From: CAVWDU01 sp963753815
GTDB taxonomy: Bacteria > Pseudomonadota > Gammaproteobacteria > Pseudomonadales > Halieaceae
Assembly (NCBI GenBank): GCA_963753815.1
Contig: CAVWDU010000004.1
Coordinates: 124,001 to 188,000 of the forward strand
DNA: 64,000 nt
Direction: 5' to 3'
Positions 18,603 through 27,791 of this stretch are shown piece after piece (within the stretch, counting starts at the first letter, position 1; every line of letters starts with the position of its first letter). The notes below the pieces were generated by a model. It was not told where the DNA came from. It searched no databases and saw only the letters and a list, made by a program, of their open reading frames with translations. The translations under genes were made by a program, and so were the position numbers.

Positions 18603-19675
18603 CGACCAGCCCCAAACGGATTGCGAAGGCGAGTAGCAGGGCGCGCAAATCTGTAGCAGCAAAGCAGTCAGTACCTTCAACAAGTGACGTGGTAGTGGCG
18701 GAAAAGAAAAAAATTCCCAGCGCCACGGCGACGAAAAGGCGGGGCAACCGACCTTCCACGATTTCCGTTGAGACGGACGCCACTCGGGATAACGCCGGGG
18801 AAGAGGAGTTCCAGCGCGCCAAGGCCGCTCGACGGGGAGACAAGTCTCTGGACGCCACCCAGCTCTATCTCAACGAGATCGGGTTCTCCCCCCTGCTGAC
18901 GGCCGAGCAGGAAAAATATTTTGCCCGACTTGCTCGCGATGGTGACGAGTCCGGGCGCAAACGCATGATCGAGAGCAACCTCCGTCTCGTCGTGAAGATA
19001 TCCCGCCGCTATATCAACCGTGGCCTGACGCTCCTGGACCTTATCGAAGAAGGCAACCTGGGCCTGATCAGGGCGGTGGAAAAATTCGACCCGGAGCGTG
19101 GCTTCCGCTTTTCCACCTACGCCACCTGGTGGATTCGGCAGACGATCGAGCGGGCGATCATGAACCAGACCCGGACGATCCGCTTGCCGATTCATGTCGT
19201 CAAGGAGTTGAACGTCTACCTCCGCGCAGCGCGGGAACTGACCCAGAAGCTGGATCACGAGCCGACGGCGGATGAGATCGCGGATATGCTCGATAAGCCC
19301 GTGCAGGAAGTAAAGCGCCTGCTACGCCTCAACGAGCGGGTCACTTCGGTCGATGTGCCGGTGGGGCCGGACTCCGATAAAGCCGTACTCGACACGATAC
19401 CCGACGCGCGCGTCTGCGACCCTTCCGAACTGTTACAGGACAACGACATCACCGAGAGCATTGCCTCGTGGCTGGACGAGTTGTCCGAGAAGCAGCGTGA
19501 GGTGGTGTCACGCCGGTTCGGCCTGCGCGGCTACGAGAGCAGCACGCTGGAAGAAGTCGGCCGGGAAATCGGCCTGACGCGTGAGCGCGTGCGACAGATT
19601 CAGGTCGAGGCCTTGAAGCGGCTGCGTATCATCATGGAGACGCAGGGGCTGAGCGGCGAGTCACTGTTCGACTGA
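18599..19675 (+). CDS. rpoS: RNA polymerase sigma factor RpoS
   Basis: 358 residues; the stationary-phase and stress sigma factor. Region 1.2 starts near DATQLYLNEIGFSPLLTAEQE (about 86-105). Region 2 holds the -10-binding segment GFRFSTYATWWIRQTIERA, and region 4 the helix-turn-helix TLEEVGREIGLTRERVRQIQ. The start is TTG at 18599, seven bases after GGAGGT. No ATG or GTG is in frame nearby. The first 80 residues are Lys/Arg-rich, unlike the short acidic N-terminus of Pseudomonas RpoS. A five-codon ATG frame (18585-18602) ends by overlapping the TTG, which might couple or restrain translation. Confidence 0.93.
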   Translation: MTTSPKRIAKASSRARKSVAAKQSVPSTSDVVVAEKKKIPSATATKRRGNRPSTISVETDATRDNAGEEEFQRAKAARRGDKSLDATQLYLNEIGFSPLLTAEQEKYFARLARDGDESGRKRMIESNLRLVVKISRRYINRGLTLLDLIEEGNLGLIRAVEKFDPERGFRFSTYATWWIRQTIERAIMNQTRTIRLPIHVVKELNVYLRAARELTQKLDHEPTADEIADMLDKPVQEVKRLLRLNERVTSVDVPVGPDSDKAVLDTIPDARVCDPSELLQDNDITESIASWLDELSEKQREVVSRRFGLRGYESSTLEEVGREIGLTRERVRQIQVEALKRLRIIMETQGLSGESLFD

Positions 19676-19690
19676 TCGGGTGTGCTTCGT

Positions 19691-19733
19691 TGTGGCCGGC
19701 GAGGTGCGGCCGGCGAGGGTGCGGCCGGCGAGG
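19691..19733. repeat. Short GC-rich tandem repeat after rpoS
   Basis: Three consecutive copies of a 14-15 base unit containing GGCCGGCGAGG directly follow the rpoS coding region. Each copy contains the palindrome GGCCGGC/CCGG. Confidence 0.6.
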
Positions 19734-19760
19734 TACGCCTGATGAAGATACCTTCTCTGA

Positions 19761-19779
19761 ACAGGGCCTAAGGCCTGTC
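19761..19779. terminator. Hairpin between convergent rpoS and fdxA
   Basis: ACAGGGCCT and AGGCCTGT can pair with one bulged base, forming a hairpin between the two converging genes. There is no clear U-tract on either side, so terminator function is uncertain. Confidence 0.35.
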
Positions 19780-19825
19780 TCGCACTGTACGTCGCGCGCG
19801 CTGTATTCTGTAGCAGGGCGAGCGG

Positions 19826-20149
<324 letters not shown>

Positions 20150-20262
20150 TCCGATTTTGCCTCCTGAACCGGGTGTTTTCTGTGCGCCCCGACGCCGGGG
20201 GCCGCTAGTTTAACCGCCTGTGCGGCGTAAATGAAGGACTTTCCCGGCGTCGTAGATGGGCG

Positions 20263-22830
20263 TTACTCGAGCATCGACTGCAGGCGATAGAGAGCGTCGA
20301 GCGCCTGGCGCGGGCTCAGGTCATCGGCATCTATCGCTGCCAGGGCTTCAATCGCCGGATGGGCGTCGGGCTCGCTGAACAGTTCGACCTGCGCGAGTGC
20401 GGCGGGGTCCGGTCGATGGTCGCCGCGTTCGAGGGCAGCCAGTTTCTCCCGCGCCGCAGCCAGCACCGGGCCCGGGACGCCGGCCAGTTTGGCGACTTCC
20501 AGCCCGAAGCTGCGGTTGGCGGGCCCCTCCTGGATATGATGGAGGAAAACCACGTGATCCTGGTGCTCGGTTGCATCGAGATGCACGTTGGCCATCGTGG
20601 AACACTGCTCGGGCAGAACCGTCAGCTCGAAGTAGTGGGTGGCGAACAGGGTGAAAGCTTTTACCGACCGGGCCAGCTCAACCGCCGTCGCCCAGGCCAG
20701 GCTGAGTCCATCGAAGGTGCTGGTTCCGCGGCCGACTTCGTCCATCAGCACCAGGCTGTTGCGGGTGGCGTTGTGCAGGATATTGGCGGTTTCGGTCATT
20801 TCCACCATGAAGGTCGAACGGCCTGAGGCCAGATCGTCGGATGACCCGATGCGGGTGAATATCCGGTCCAGCCGCGTCAGCCGGGCCGCCCGGGCAGGCA
20901 CGTAACTGCCCACGTGAGCCAGCAGGGCAATGATTGCGTTCTGGCGCATGTAGGTGGATTTCCCCCCCATGTTGGGGCCGGTGATGAGCAGCATGCGGCG
21001 GGTTTCGTTGAGCAGTGTATCGTTGGCGATGAAGGGGTCCTCAAGGGCCTGTTCCACCACGAGATGACGCCCGCCCTCAACCTCGAAGGTGTGTTCGTCG
21101 ACAAACTCAGGGCAGCACAGGTCGAGTTGATCAGCGCGCTCGGCGAGGCAGGCCAGCAGGTCGATCTCGGCCACAGCCGCCGCGGTGTCCTGCAGCGCGA
21201 CGAGGTCGAGATTGAGCTGTTCGAGTAACTCGTCATAGAGCGCCTTCTCCCGGGCCAGCGCGCGGCTCTTGCTGGACAGGGCCTCGTCTTCGAAGGTCTT
21301 GAGTTCCGGGGTGATAAAGCGCTCAGCGTTCTTCAGCGTCTGCCGGCGCTGGTAGTCCGCGGGAGGGTCGAGAGCCTGGCTGCGACTGACCTCGATGTAG
21401 TAACCGTGCACCCGGTTATACCCTACCTTCAACGTGCTGATACCGGTTCGCTCCCGCTCCCGCTGTTCGATTTCGAGCAGGAACTCTCCCGCGTTGGTGC
21501 TGATCTTGCGCAGTGCATCGAGCTGTTCGTCGTACCCCTCGGCGATGACACCCCCGTCGCGGATGACCACCGGTGGATTGTCGATGATGGCGCGATCCAG
21601 CAATTCGCACAGGGCCGGGTAGACGCCGGCGCGGTTCGCGAGCGAGTCCAGGTGGCCACTGCCGCTGCCGGCCAGGCACGCTTGCAGCGCTGGCAGTGCC
21701 TGCAGCGACGAGAGCAGACGGGTGAGGTCCCGGGGGCGCGCGGAGCGCAGCGCCAATCTGCTGAGAATCCGCTCCATGTCGGCGATGGGCGAGAGTTCGG
21801 TGCGCACGCGCTCATAGGTATAGGCGCTGCGCAGTGCCCCCACAGCCTCCTGCCGCGCCCGAATAGTATCGATCGCGGTCAGCGGGCGGTGCAACCAGCG
21901 CCGCAGCAGTCGGCTTCCCATGCTGGTAACGGCCACATCCAGAACGGCGAACAGGGTGTGGTCCTCGCCGCCCGAGAGGTTGCGATCGATCTCCAGGTTG
22001 CGCCGGGTAGCGGCATCGAGCATGACGCTCTCAGCGCGGTTTTCGTGGCTGATGCTGCGGATGTGGGGAACGGTGCTGCGCTGGGTTTCGCGCACGTAGG
22101 CCAGCAGGCAGCCGGCCGCTCCGATAGCGAGATCCAGGGTTTCGCAACCGAAGCCGCGCAGGTCGTGACTTTCGAACTGTGCATTCAGCGCGCGGCGGGC
22201 GGCCTCGCTATCGAATTCCCACTCCGGTTGCGATCGTGCCCCGCTGCGTTGCGAAACGACGGGCAGGGTGATCGTGTCGCTGTACAGGGTTTCCGCCGGG
22301 TCGAGCCGCTCGAGCTCACTCTGAAGTGCCTCTTCGTCCTCGACTTCGAGTACCCTGAAGCGGCCGCTGCTGACATCCATATAGGCGAGGCCGTAGCGTG
22401 ACCGGTCCCGGTTTACGGCCAGCAGCAGGTTGTCGACGCGTTCGTCCAGCAGTGCTTCGTCCGACAGCGTGCCGGGGGTGACTACCCGCACGACCCGGCG
22501 CTCCACCGGCCCCTTGCTGGTATTGGGGTCGCCGACCTGTTCAACGATGGCGACGGATACGCCGGCGCGCACCAGCCGAGCGAGATAGGCTTCGGCCGCA
22601 TGGAAGGGTACGCCAGCCATCGGTATCGGCTCGCCGGCTGATTTGCCCCGCGCTGTCAGGGTGATATCCAGTAGCTCGGCGGCCCGGCGGGCATCGTCAA
22701 AGAACAGCTCGTAGAAGTCGCCCATCCGGTAGAACACCAGGTCGTGCGGGTGCTGGGCCTTGATGTGCAGGTATTGCTGCATCATCGGCGTGTGCCTGGC
22801 GGACGTGGGTTCGTTTGCTCTACGGTTCAC
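20263..22830 (-). CDS. mutS: DNA mismatch repair protein MutS
   Basis: 855 residues, full length. It recognises mispairs and small loops and recruits MutL. The mismatch-contact motif FYRMGDFYELF lies near residues 34-44. The ATPase domain has Walker A TGPNMGGKSTYMRQ and Walker B LVLMDEVGRGTSTFDG, and the C-terminus has a short dimer/tetramer tail (LSPRQALDALYRLQSMLE). Immediate upstream sequence is free of genes for 366 bases. The neighbouring fdxA follows on the same strand. Confidence 0.98.
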   Translation of the reverse strand: MNRRANEPTSARHTPMMQQYLHIKAQHPHDLVFYRMGDFYELFFDDARRAAELLDITLTARGKSAGEPIPMAGVPFHAAEAYLARLVRAGVSVAIVEQVGDPNTSKGPVERRVVRVVTPGTLSDEALLDERVDNLLLAVNRDRSRYGLAYMDVSSGRFRVLEVEDEEALQSELERLDPAETLYSDTITLPVVSQRSGARSQPEWEFDSEAARRALNAQFESHDLRGFGCETLDLAIGAAGCLLAYVRETQRSTVPHIRSISHENRAESVMLDAATRRNLEIDRNLSGGEDHTLFAVLDVAVTSMGSRLLRRWLHRPLTAIDTIRARQEAVGALRSAYTYERVRTELSPIADMERILSRLALRSARPRDLTRLLSSLQALPALQACLAGSGSGHLDSLANRAGVYPALCELLDRAIIDNPPVVIRDGGVIAEGYDEQLDALRKISTNAGEFLLEIEQRERERTGISTLKVGYNRVHGYYIEVSRSQALDPPADYQRRQTLKNAERFITPELKTFEDEALSSKSRALAREKALYDELLEQLNLDLVALQDTAAAVAEIDLLACLAERADQLDLCCPEFVDEHTFEVEGGRHLVVEQALEDPFIANDTLLNETRRMLLITGPNMGGKSTYMRQNAIIALLAHVGSYVPARAARLTRLDRIFTRIGSSDDLASGRSTFMVEMTETANILHNATRNSLVLMDEVGRGTSTFDGLSLAWATAVELARSVKAFTLFATHYFELTVLPEQCSTMANVHLDATEHQDHVVFLHHIQEGPANRSFGLEVAKLAGVPGPVLAAAREKLAALERGDHRPDPAALAQVELFSEPDAHPAIEALAAIDADDLSPRQALDALYRLQSMLE

Positions 22831-23196
22831 ACTGGAAAGTTTCGGCCGGGCGCGATGCAGGGGATGATCAAGATGGATAACTGTAACGGGTTCGCGCCGT
22901 CTAATACACCCCTTTGTTCTCCCCTCGCCGCGGCGCTGGGTGGCCGCGTTCGAGTGCGACGGGTATCTCCCTGTCGCGCGGGTGCAGACGGTCGCTATTC
23001 CCGTTGTGTGACGCTATCATCACGCCCTTGGAGCGGGTTATCGCCGCAGTGCTGCCGTCTGTGTCGTCCCGCGTGATGCCGGAGCACTCCAGAGTCCTTC
23101 CGTTCGCCGGGATTGCCATCGTGTTGAGTACATCGTCAACGAGTGGGTCGTCAACGAGTGGATCCCGGCATCGCGCTCATCAACAAGGAATGAGTT
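22831..23196. other. Intergenic region between mutS and purE
   Basis: This 366-base spacer between divergent genes should hold both promoters, but no clear -35/-10 pair stands out. A 14-base direct repeat, TCGTCAACGAGTGG, occurs at 23133-23146 and 23148-23161 just upstream of purE. No RNA gene is recognised. Confidence 0.5.
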
Positions 23197-23721
23197 ATGT
23201 CTGCACAGCAAACGGGTTCTGATCCCGTGGTCAGCGTTATCATGGGTTCGCAGTCCGACTGGCCAACCCTTTGTGAAGCAGTAGCCTTGCTGGAGGGGCT
23301 GCAGATTCCCCACGAAAAACGCATTGTCTCGGCGCACCGGACGCCGCAGCGCATGTACGAGTTTGCGACCGGCGCCCAGGCCCGGGGAGTTCGCGTCATC
23401 ATTGCCGGGGCGGGTGGATCTGCACACCTTCCGGGCATGGTGGCCGCACTCACCCTGTTGCCGGTGATTGCGGTGCCGGTCAGCAGTAAGGCGCTGAGTG
23501 GCATGGACAGCCTGCTGTCGATTGTGCAGATGCCGCGCGGTGTCGCCGTGGCGACCCAGGCTATCGGACCTGGCGGTGCCGCCAACGCGGGTCTGATGGC
23601 TGCCCAGATTCTCGCCCTGGCTGATCCCGAACTGGCCGCCAGGCTCGCGGGCTACCGTGAGCAGATGACCGCCAGTGTCGCCGAGGCAGTGGATGACAGC
23701 ATCGGGGGAGAGCGTCAGTGA
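23197..23721 (+). CDS. purE: N5-carboxyaminoimidazole ribonucleotide mutase
   Basis: 174 residues. It converts N5-CAIR to CAIR in purine biosynthesis. The MGSQSDWPT active-site motif and the AGAGGSAHLPGMVAA loop are present, as is the SAHRTP segment carrying the catalytic His. ATG 23197 follows AAGGAATG. It overlaps purK by four bases, giving the standard purEK operon. Confidence 0.97.
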   Translation: MSAQQTGSDPVVSVIMGSQSDWPTLCEAVALLEGLQIPHEKRIVSAHRTPQRMYEFATGAQARGVRVIIAGAGGSAHLPGMVAALTLLPVIAVPVSSKALSGMDSLLSIVQMPRGVAVATQAIGPGGAANAGLMAAQILALADPELAARLAGYREQMTASVAEAVDDSIGGERQ

Positions 23722-24836
23722 GAGTCGGAATTATCGGCTGCGGCCAGCTCGCCCGCATGCTGGCGCTCGCGGGTCGCAACGCGGGCATAGGCTTTGCGAT
23801 GGTGGCACTCGATGGCGAGTCGTCGGAGTGTGTGCAGGGGCTGGGCACTGTCGTGCCCTGGCAGAGTGACGTCACGGCTGATACAGGGGCACTTTACCAG
23901 TCGATGGGGCAGCCCGACGTGATTACCGTGGAACGTGAGAATATCAGCACCCGGCTGCTGCAGGCGCTACAGGCCCACTGCCCGGTGCACCCCAATCCGG
24001 ATGCAGTCAGCCACTGCCAGAATCGTCTTCGGGAGCGTCGCCTGCTGCGCTCTCTGGACATCGACGTGGCACCCTTTGCCGAGGCCTACAACCGTGAAGA
24101 CGTCATCCGTGGCCTGGCCTCACTCGGACTGCCGGCAGTGGTCAAGCATGCCAGCGAGGGTTATGACGGCAAGGCGCAATGGCGCATTCGATCGGACCGG
24201 GACCTGGATGGATTTCGGCCTGATGGGGCGGGCGAGTGGCTGGTAGAAAAGTGGGTCGACTTTCAGTGCGAGGCCTCTTTGATTGCCGTGCGATCCACCA
24301 GCGGCGAGGTGGCGGTATATCCGCCGGTGCTGAACACGCATCGTGACGGCATCCTGTTGCGCTCGCTGGTGCCGGCCCAGTCTCTTTCCCAGGAGCAGGC
24401 TTCGCGGGCGGCGGACTATATCCGGCGGTTGCTGGATGCCATGGATTACGTGGGCGTGCTCACCATGGAGTGCTTCGTGCTGGAGGAGTCGGTGCTGGTC
24501 AACGAGCTGGCTCCCCGGGTTCATAACAGCGGCCACTGGACCCAGCAGGCGGATGTCTGCTCGCAATTCGAAAACCACCTGCGCGCGATTCTCGGCCTGC
24601 CTCTGGGTAATACCCGGCTGCGCGGTTGCGCCGGTCTGGTTAACATCCTGGGGGAGCCGCCGGGGGCGGCCTGCTACGGCGAGCTCGGTGGCAGCGCCTC
24701 CCTGCACTGGTACGAGAAGCAGCCACGTCCGGGCAGGAAGTTGGGGCATGTGGCCATTTCCGGGCCCGATATGGCCGGGGTCGTTGATCACCTCGACCGT
24801 GTGCAGCGCGCGCTCTACGACAGCGACGGAGCCTGA
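23718..24836 (+). CDS. purK: 5-(carboxyamino)imidazole ribonucleotide synthase
   Basis: 372 residues. This ATP-grasp enzyme carboxylates AIR with bicarbonate to N5-CAIR, the substrate for PurE. The N-terminal IIGCGQLARMLALA motif, the ATP-grasp region around PAVVKHASEGYDGKAQW and the metal-binding ELAPRVHNSGHWT segment are all present. It starts with GTG at 23718 overlapping the purE stop. Confidence 0.96.
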   Translation: MRVGIIGCGQLARMLALAGRNAGIGFAMVALDGESSECVQGLGTVVPWQSDVTADTGALYQSMGQPDVITVERENISTRLLQALQAHCPVHPNPDAVSHCQNRLRERRLLRSLDIDVAPFAEAYNREDVIRGLASLGLPAVVKHASEGYDGKAQWRIRSDRDLDGFRPDGAGEWLVEKWVDFQCEASLIAVRSTSGEVAVYPPVLNTHRDGILLRSLVPAQSLSQEQASRAADYIRRLLDAMDYVGVLTMECFVLEESVLVNELAPRVHNSGHWTQQADVCSQFENHLRAILGLPLGNTRLRGCAGLVNILGEPPGAACYGELGGSASLHWYEKQPRPGRKLGHVAISGPDMAGVVDHLDRVQRALYDSDGA

Positions 24837-24848
24837 GCGCCGCCTGCG

Positions 24849-26234
24849 TCAGCGTCCGGGCATCTGCCCCCGGCGCAGGGAAAAAACGCTTGCCAGCAGT
24901 GTCATAGTCACGCTCGCCATCATTGCCAGTCTTACGGTCTGCAGCAGGGCCGGGTACTTGTCGGCGGTGATGACTTCGTTGCCCAGCAACTGTTGCACCA
25001 GCAGGTTGACCAGGCTGATGCCCACCAGGTTGCCGCTGACGCGGGCCAGGTTGACCGAGGCGGAGGCCACGCCCACGTCCTCACTGGGAACAGCGCCCAT
25101 CACGGCGTTGTTGTTGGGCGTGGAGAACAAACCGAATCCAATGCCCATGAAACACTGTGATATAACGATGTAGGTGACGGGTGTGTCAAACCCCACCCGG
25201 CTCAGCATGACGAACGCCGCGGAGCAGCACAGGCAGCCCGCGGTAGAGAGAAGACGGGGCTCTATGCGGTCGGACAGACGGCCGGCGAAGGGCGCGATGA
25301 CCGCCATCGTCATGGCCTGTACCAGGATGACCTGGCCTGCTTCGAGCGCCTCCAGACCCCGCGCGTACTGCAGGTAGAGGCTCAATAGAAACGCCAGCGA
25401 ATACGTGCTCGCGTACATCAACGCAGACGTCGCCAGTGAAAACGAAAACAGTTTGTTCTCCCGAAACATCTGCACCCTGATCAGTGGTTCCGGGTGGCGT
25501 GACTGCTGCACAATAAAAAGTGTGAAGAACCCGGCGGCGAGAGCGACGGCGATAAATCCCGCGGGTTCGGGCAGACCCTTCAGTCCCACTACGAGGGCGA
25601 CGGACCAACAGGCGAAAATCGCGGCGCCGGACCAGTCGAAGGCGGAGCGCCGGGTATGTCGCCATTCACCGCGCAGCCCGACGGCGACGACCGTCAGCAG
25701 CAGGGTGGCTGCGGGAACCGGCAGCAGGAAAACCCAACGCCAGCCCAGGGTGTCCGTGATCAGGCCGCCCAGCGCCGGTGCGACGGTGAGGCCGATGTAG
25801 ACGGCGGCGGTATTGAGGCCCAGCGGCAGCCCGCGCTCACTGGCGGGGAACACGGAAGTGATGATGGCGAGGCTGGTGCTGAATACCATCGCCGAGCCTG
25901 CGCCCTGGGCGAAGCGCAGTGCCAGCACCCATTCGATGGTGGGCGCCCAGTAGGCGAGAAGCGATGCGCAGGCGTTGAGTGCGACGCCGGTGGCGAAGAC
26001 GCGTTTTCTGCCGATGTTGTCCGCCACCTTGGCGGCGGGCAGCATGAACATCACGTTGCTGAGCAGGAACAGCGTAGGCAGCAGGGAAACCGATACCGCG
26101 TCGGCGGACAGCGCCTCGGCCATGGCTGGAATCGCCATCGTCACCGAGGCCATACTGAGCGGTGACAGGAAAGAGCCGAGGCAAATGACCGCAACGACCA
26201 GGTAGCGATCCCGGGCGGTTACCGGCTCAGTCAC
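24849..26234 (-). CDS. MFS transporter, DHA2-like (14-TMS)
   Basis: About 461 residues with up to 14 membrane segments. It has the MFS motif A-like loop (KVADNIGRKRVFATG) after segment 2 and the GLTVAPALGGLITD motif-C-like segment typical of drug/H+ antiporters. It lies at the end of the FAH-hpaR gene string of the homoprotocatechuate locus, so it may move an aromatic substrate or intermediate, but its closest look is to multidrug exporters. GTG 26234 gives a short N-terminus; a TTG at 26312, overlapping the hpaR stop as TTGA, would add 26 residues and couple translation. Confidence 0.8.
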   Translation of the reverse strand: MTEPVTARDRYLVVAVICLGSFLSPLSMASVTMAIPAMAEALSADAVSVSLLPTLFLLSNVMFMLPAAKVADNIGRKRVFATGVALNACASLLAYWAPTIEWVLALRFAQGAGSAMVFSTSLAIITSVFPASERGLPLGLNTAAVYIGLTVAPALGGLITDTLGWRWVFLLPVPAATLLLTVVAVGLRGEWRHTRRSAFDWSGAAIFACWSVALVVGLKGLPEPAGFIAVALAAGFFTLFIVQQSRHPEPLIRVQMFRENKLFSFSLATSALMYASTYSLAFLLSLYLQYARGLEALEAGQVILVQAMTMAVIAPFAGRLSDRIEPRLLSTAGCLCCSAAFVMLSRVGFDTPVTYIVISQCFMGIGFGLFSTPNNNAVMGAVPSEDVGVASASVNLARVSGNLVGISLVNLLVQQLLGNEVITADKYPALLQTVRLAMMASVTMTLLASVFSLRRGQMPGR

Positions 26235-26308
26235 GCCGCTGTCCCGGTGCCCGCGTGCCCAGTGCTGGCGATGTCTGCCGATCGCGCCTTCCAGTACGTT
26301 GCACAGGC

Positions 26309-26785
26309 TCAATCATCGAGTTTTTCGACGAGCTCGTCGAGCAGCTCATAGAGTAACTCCAGTTTGCCGTAACCGAAGCGCTCGGTGATATGGGCGTAGC
26401 GTGCTTCGTTCACCGGGGAGAGCGCCTCGAACAGCTTTCGACCCTCCGGAGTAATCGAGATCATCGACCTGCGCTGGTCGTCGTCCGGGGCCCGCCGTCT
26501 GACCAGACCGCGCTGCTCAAGGTTCTGCAGGATTCTGGAAAGGCTTGGCAATAACAGGGAGGATGACTCCGCGAGTTCGGTCGCGTCCAGTTCCTGGACT
26601 TCCACCAGCACCCGGATGACCCGCCACTGCTGGGGTGACAGTCCGTGCTCGCGAAGGGCTGGCGTGAATTTCTTCATCACGGCTTCCCTGGCGCGCAGCA
26701 GGGCCATTGGCAGGGAGCGGTCAAACTGTCGCATCGGCAGTCGTTGCCTGGCCGGCCTCTCTGCATCCCGCTTTCGAGTCGGCAT
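26309..26785 (-). CDS. hpaR: HpaR-type MarR-family repressor of homoprotocatechuate degradation
   Basis: 158 residues. It contains a winged helix-turn-helix with LSPQQWRVIRVL and the recognition helix region SSSLLLPSLSRILQNLEQRGLV, then the wing RRAPDDDQRRSMISIT. The MRQFDRSLPMALLRARE opening is characteristic of HpaR, which represses the hpa meta-cleavage genes and is released by the aromatic substrate or related acids. It starts three bases after the FAH gene. Two TTAAC-NN-GTTA palindromes in the divergent promoter region upstream are its likely operators. Confidence 0.85.
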   Translation of the reverse strand: MPTRKRDAERPARQRLPMRQFDRSLPMALLRAREAVMKKFTPALREHGLSPQQWRVIRVLVEVQELDATELAESSSLLLPSLSRILQNLEQRGLVRRRAPDDDQRRSMISITPEGRKLFEALSPVNEARYAHITERFGYGKLELLYELLDELVEKLDD

Positions 26786-26788
26786 CGT

Positions 26789-27649
26789 TCAGGCTGTCGT
26801 CGGGTCGTCGGCCACGCCGTTGCTGAGCAGGCCGATTCCCGGTACCTCCACCTCGACTTCGTCCCCGGGAACCAGGAACCGTGGCGGGTCGAACCGCGCA
26901 CCGGCACCCAGTGGGGTACCGGTCGAGATCAGGTCGCCGGGCTTGAGAATGAAAAATGTAGACAGGTAGCTGATCAGGAAATCGAAGGGAAACATGAGGT
27001 TCGCGGTGCTGTCCTGTTGCCGTACTTCACCGTTGACGCGAGTGGTCAGTTGCAGGTCGTCGTAACCCGCGAACTCGTCGGCTGTCACCATCCATGGCCC
27101 GATGCTTCCCGAACGGACAAAGTTCTTGCCCTGGGTGACGTTGAATTTTGCATGACGCACCCAGTCCCGCACGGTACCCTCGTTCATCAGCGTGAGGCCG
27201 GCGATGTGTTCGAGCGCCCGCTCGCGTGCAATGCGGTGCCCGCCGCGTCCGACGACGATGACGATTTCCCCCTCATAGTCCAGTTGCTCCGATTCGGGTG
27301 GGCGCCACAGCGCCTGGCGATGGCCGGTGAATGAATCGGAGGTACGCATGAACAGGCTCGGCCACTCGGGGTCGTCCGAACCATCCCGGTACTCGGCGTT
27401 GCGGTTGGCGTAATTGACACCGATGCAGGCGATCTTTTCCGGTGAGAGCACCGGCGGCAGAAACGTGACAGACGCCAGGTCGTGATCCACATCCCGCCCG
27501 GCGGCCTGTATCAGTGCCGCGGCGAGTTCCTCACGTTGCAGCGTCTCCAGCAGCGTGGTCCCGAGTACCCGCCCGAGGTCCACCAGTCCGTCGTCGGACT
27601 GTACACCCCAGGAAGCTCCCTGGTTGGTAGCGAAGCTCAAAACGCGCAT
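26789..27649 (-). CDS. Fumarylacetoacetate hydrolase-family protein, probable HpaG-type isomerase/decarboxylase
   Basis: 286 residues, one FAH fold. Metal-binding and catalytic residues are visible: E-x-E in the DYEGEIVIVVGR segment, the conserved CIGVNY start of the catalytic domain and the ISTGTPLGAG motif near the end. In the homoprotocatechuate pathway HpaG decarboxylates 5-oxopent-3-ene-1,2,5-tricarboxylate and isomerises the product. E. coli HpaG is a tandem of two such domains; here only one is present, so the partner may lie elsewhere or this enzyme may do both steps. It is transcribed divergently from hpaE from a promoter overlapping a likely HpaR operator. Confidence 0.78.
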   Translation of the reverse strand: MRVLSFATNQGASWGVQSDDGLVDLGRVLGTTLLETLQREELAAALIQAAGRDVDHDLASVTFLPPVLSPEKIACIGVNYANRNAEYRDGSDDPEWPSLFMRTSDSFTGHRQALWRPPESEQLDYEGEIVIVVGRGGHRIARERALEHIAGLTLMNEGTVRDWVRHAKFNVTQGKNFVRSGSIGPWMVTADEFAGYDDLQLTTRVNGEVRQQDSTANLMFPFDFLISYLSTFFILKPGDLISTGTPLGAGARFDPPRFLVPGDEVEVEVPGIGLLSNGVADDPTTA

Positions 27650-27665
27650 GTCTGCTCTCTTTTAG

Positions 27666-27677
27666 TTAACGTGTTAA
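27666..27677. promoter_or_regulatory. Candidate HpaR operator 1
   Basis: TTAACGTGTTAA: five-base arms TTAAC and GTTAA around two bases. It lies between the minus-strand -10 box and the FAH start codon. Confidence 0.6.
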
Positions 27678-27680
27678 AGT

Positions 27681-27709
27681 ATAATAGGGAGATGATAGCT
27701 GCTCCGCAA
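27681..27709 (-). promoter_or_regulatory. Promoter of the FAH-hpaR-MFS genes
   Basis: On the minus strand, TTGCGG (27709-27704) and TATTAT (27686-27681) are separated by exactly 17 bases. The palindrome at 27666-27677 lies just downstream, where a repressor would block transcription start. Confidence 0.6.
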
Positions 27710-27738
27710 GGCAAAAATCGCCCCTTTCGGTCGGTAGT

Positions 27739-27767
27739 TTGACAGTAAATAGTTAACGCGTTATATT
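27739..27767 (+). promoter_or_regulatory. Sigma-70 promoter of the hpaEDFHI operon
   Basis: TTGACA at 27739-27744 and TATATT at 27762-27767 with a 17-base spacer, 25 bases before the hpaE ATG. The second palindrome lies within the spacer and -10 box. Confidence 0.75.
27753..27764. promoter_or_regulatory. Candidate HpaR operator 2
   Basis: TTAACGCGTTAT, containing the perfect palindrome TAACGCGTTA. It matches operator 1 in 10 of 12 positions and overlaps the hpaE -10 box, so binding would block polymerase. Confidence 0.65.
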
Positions 27768-27791
27768 TATTGGGAGACCGAGGAACATGCC

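Noticed and set aside
21406..22401. 331-codon plus-strand frame opposite mutS
   Set aside because: Antisense to the conserved MutS core; no family match.
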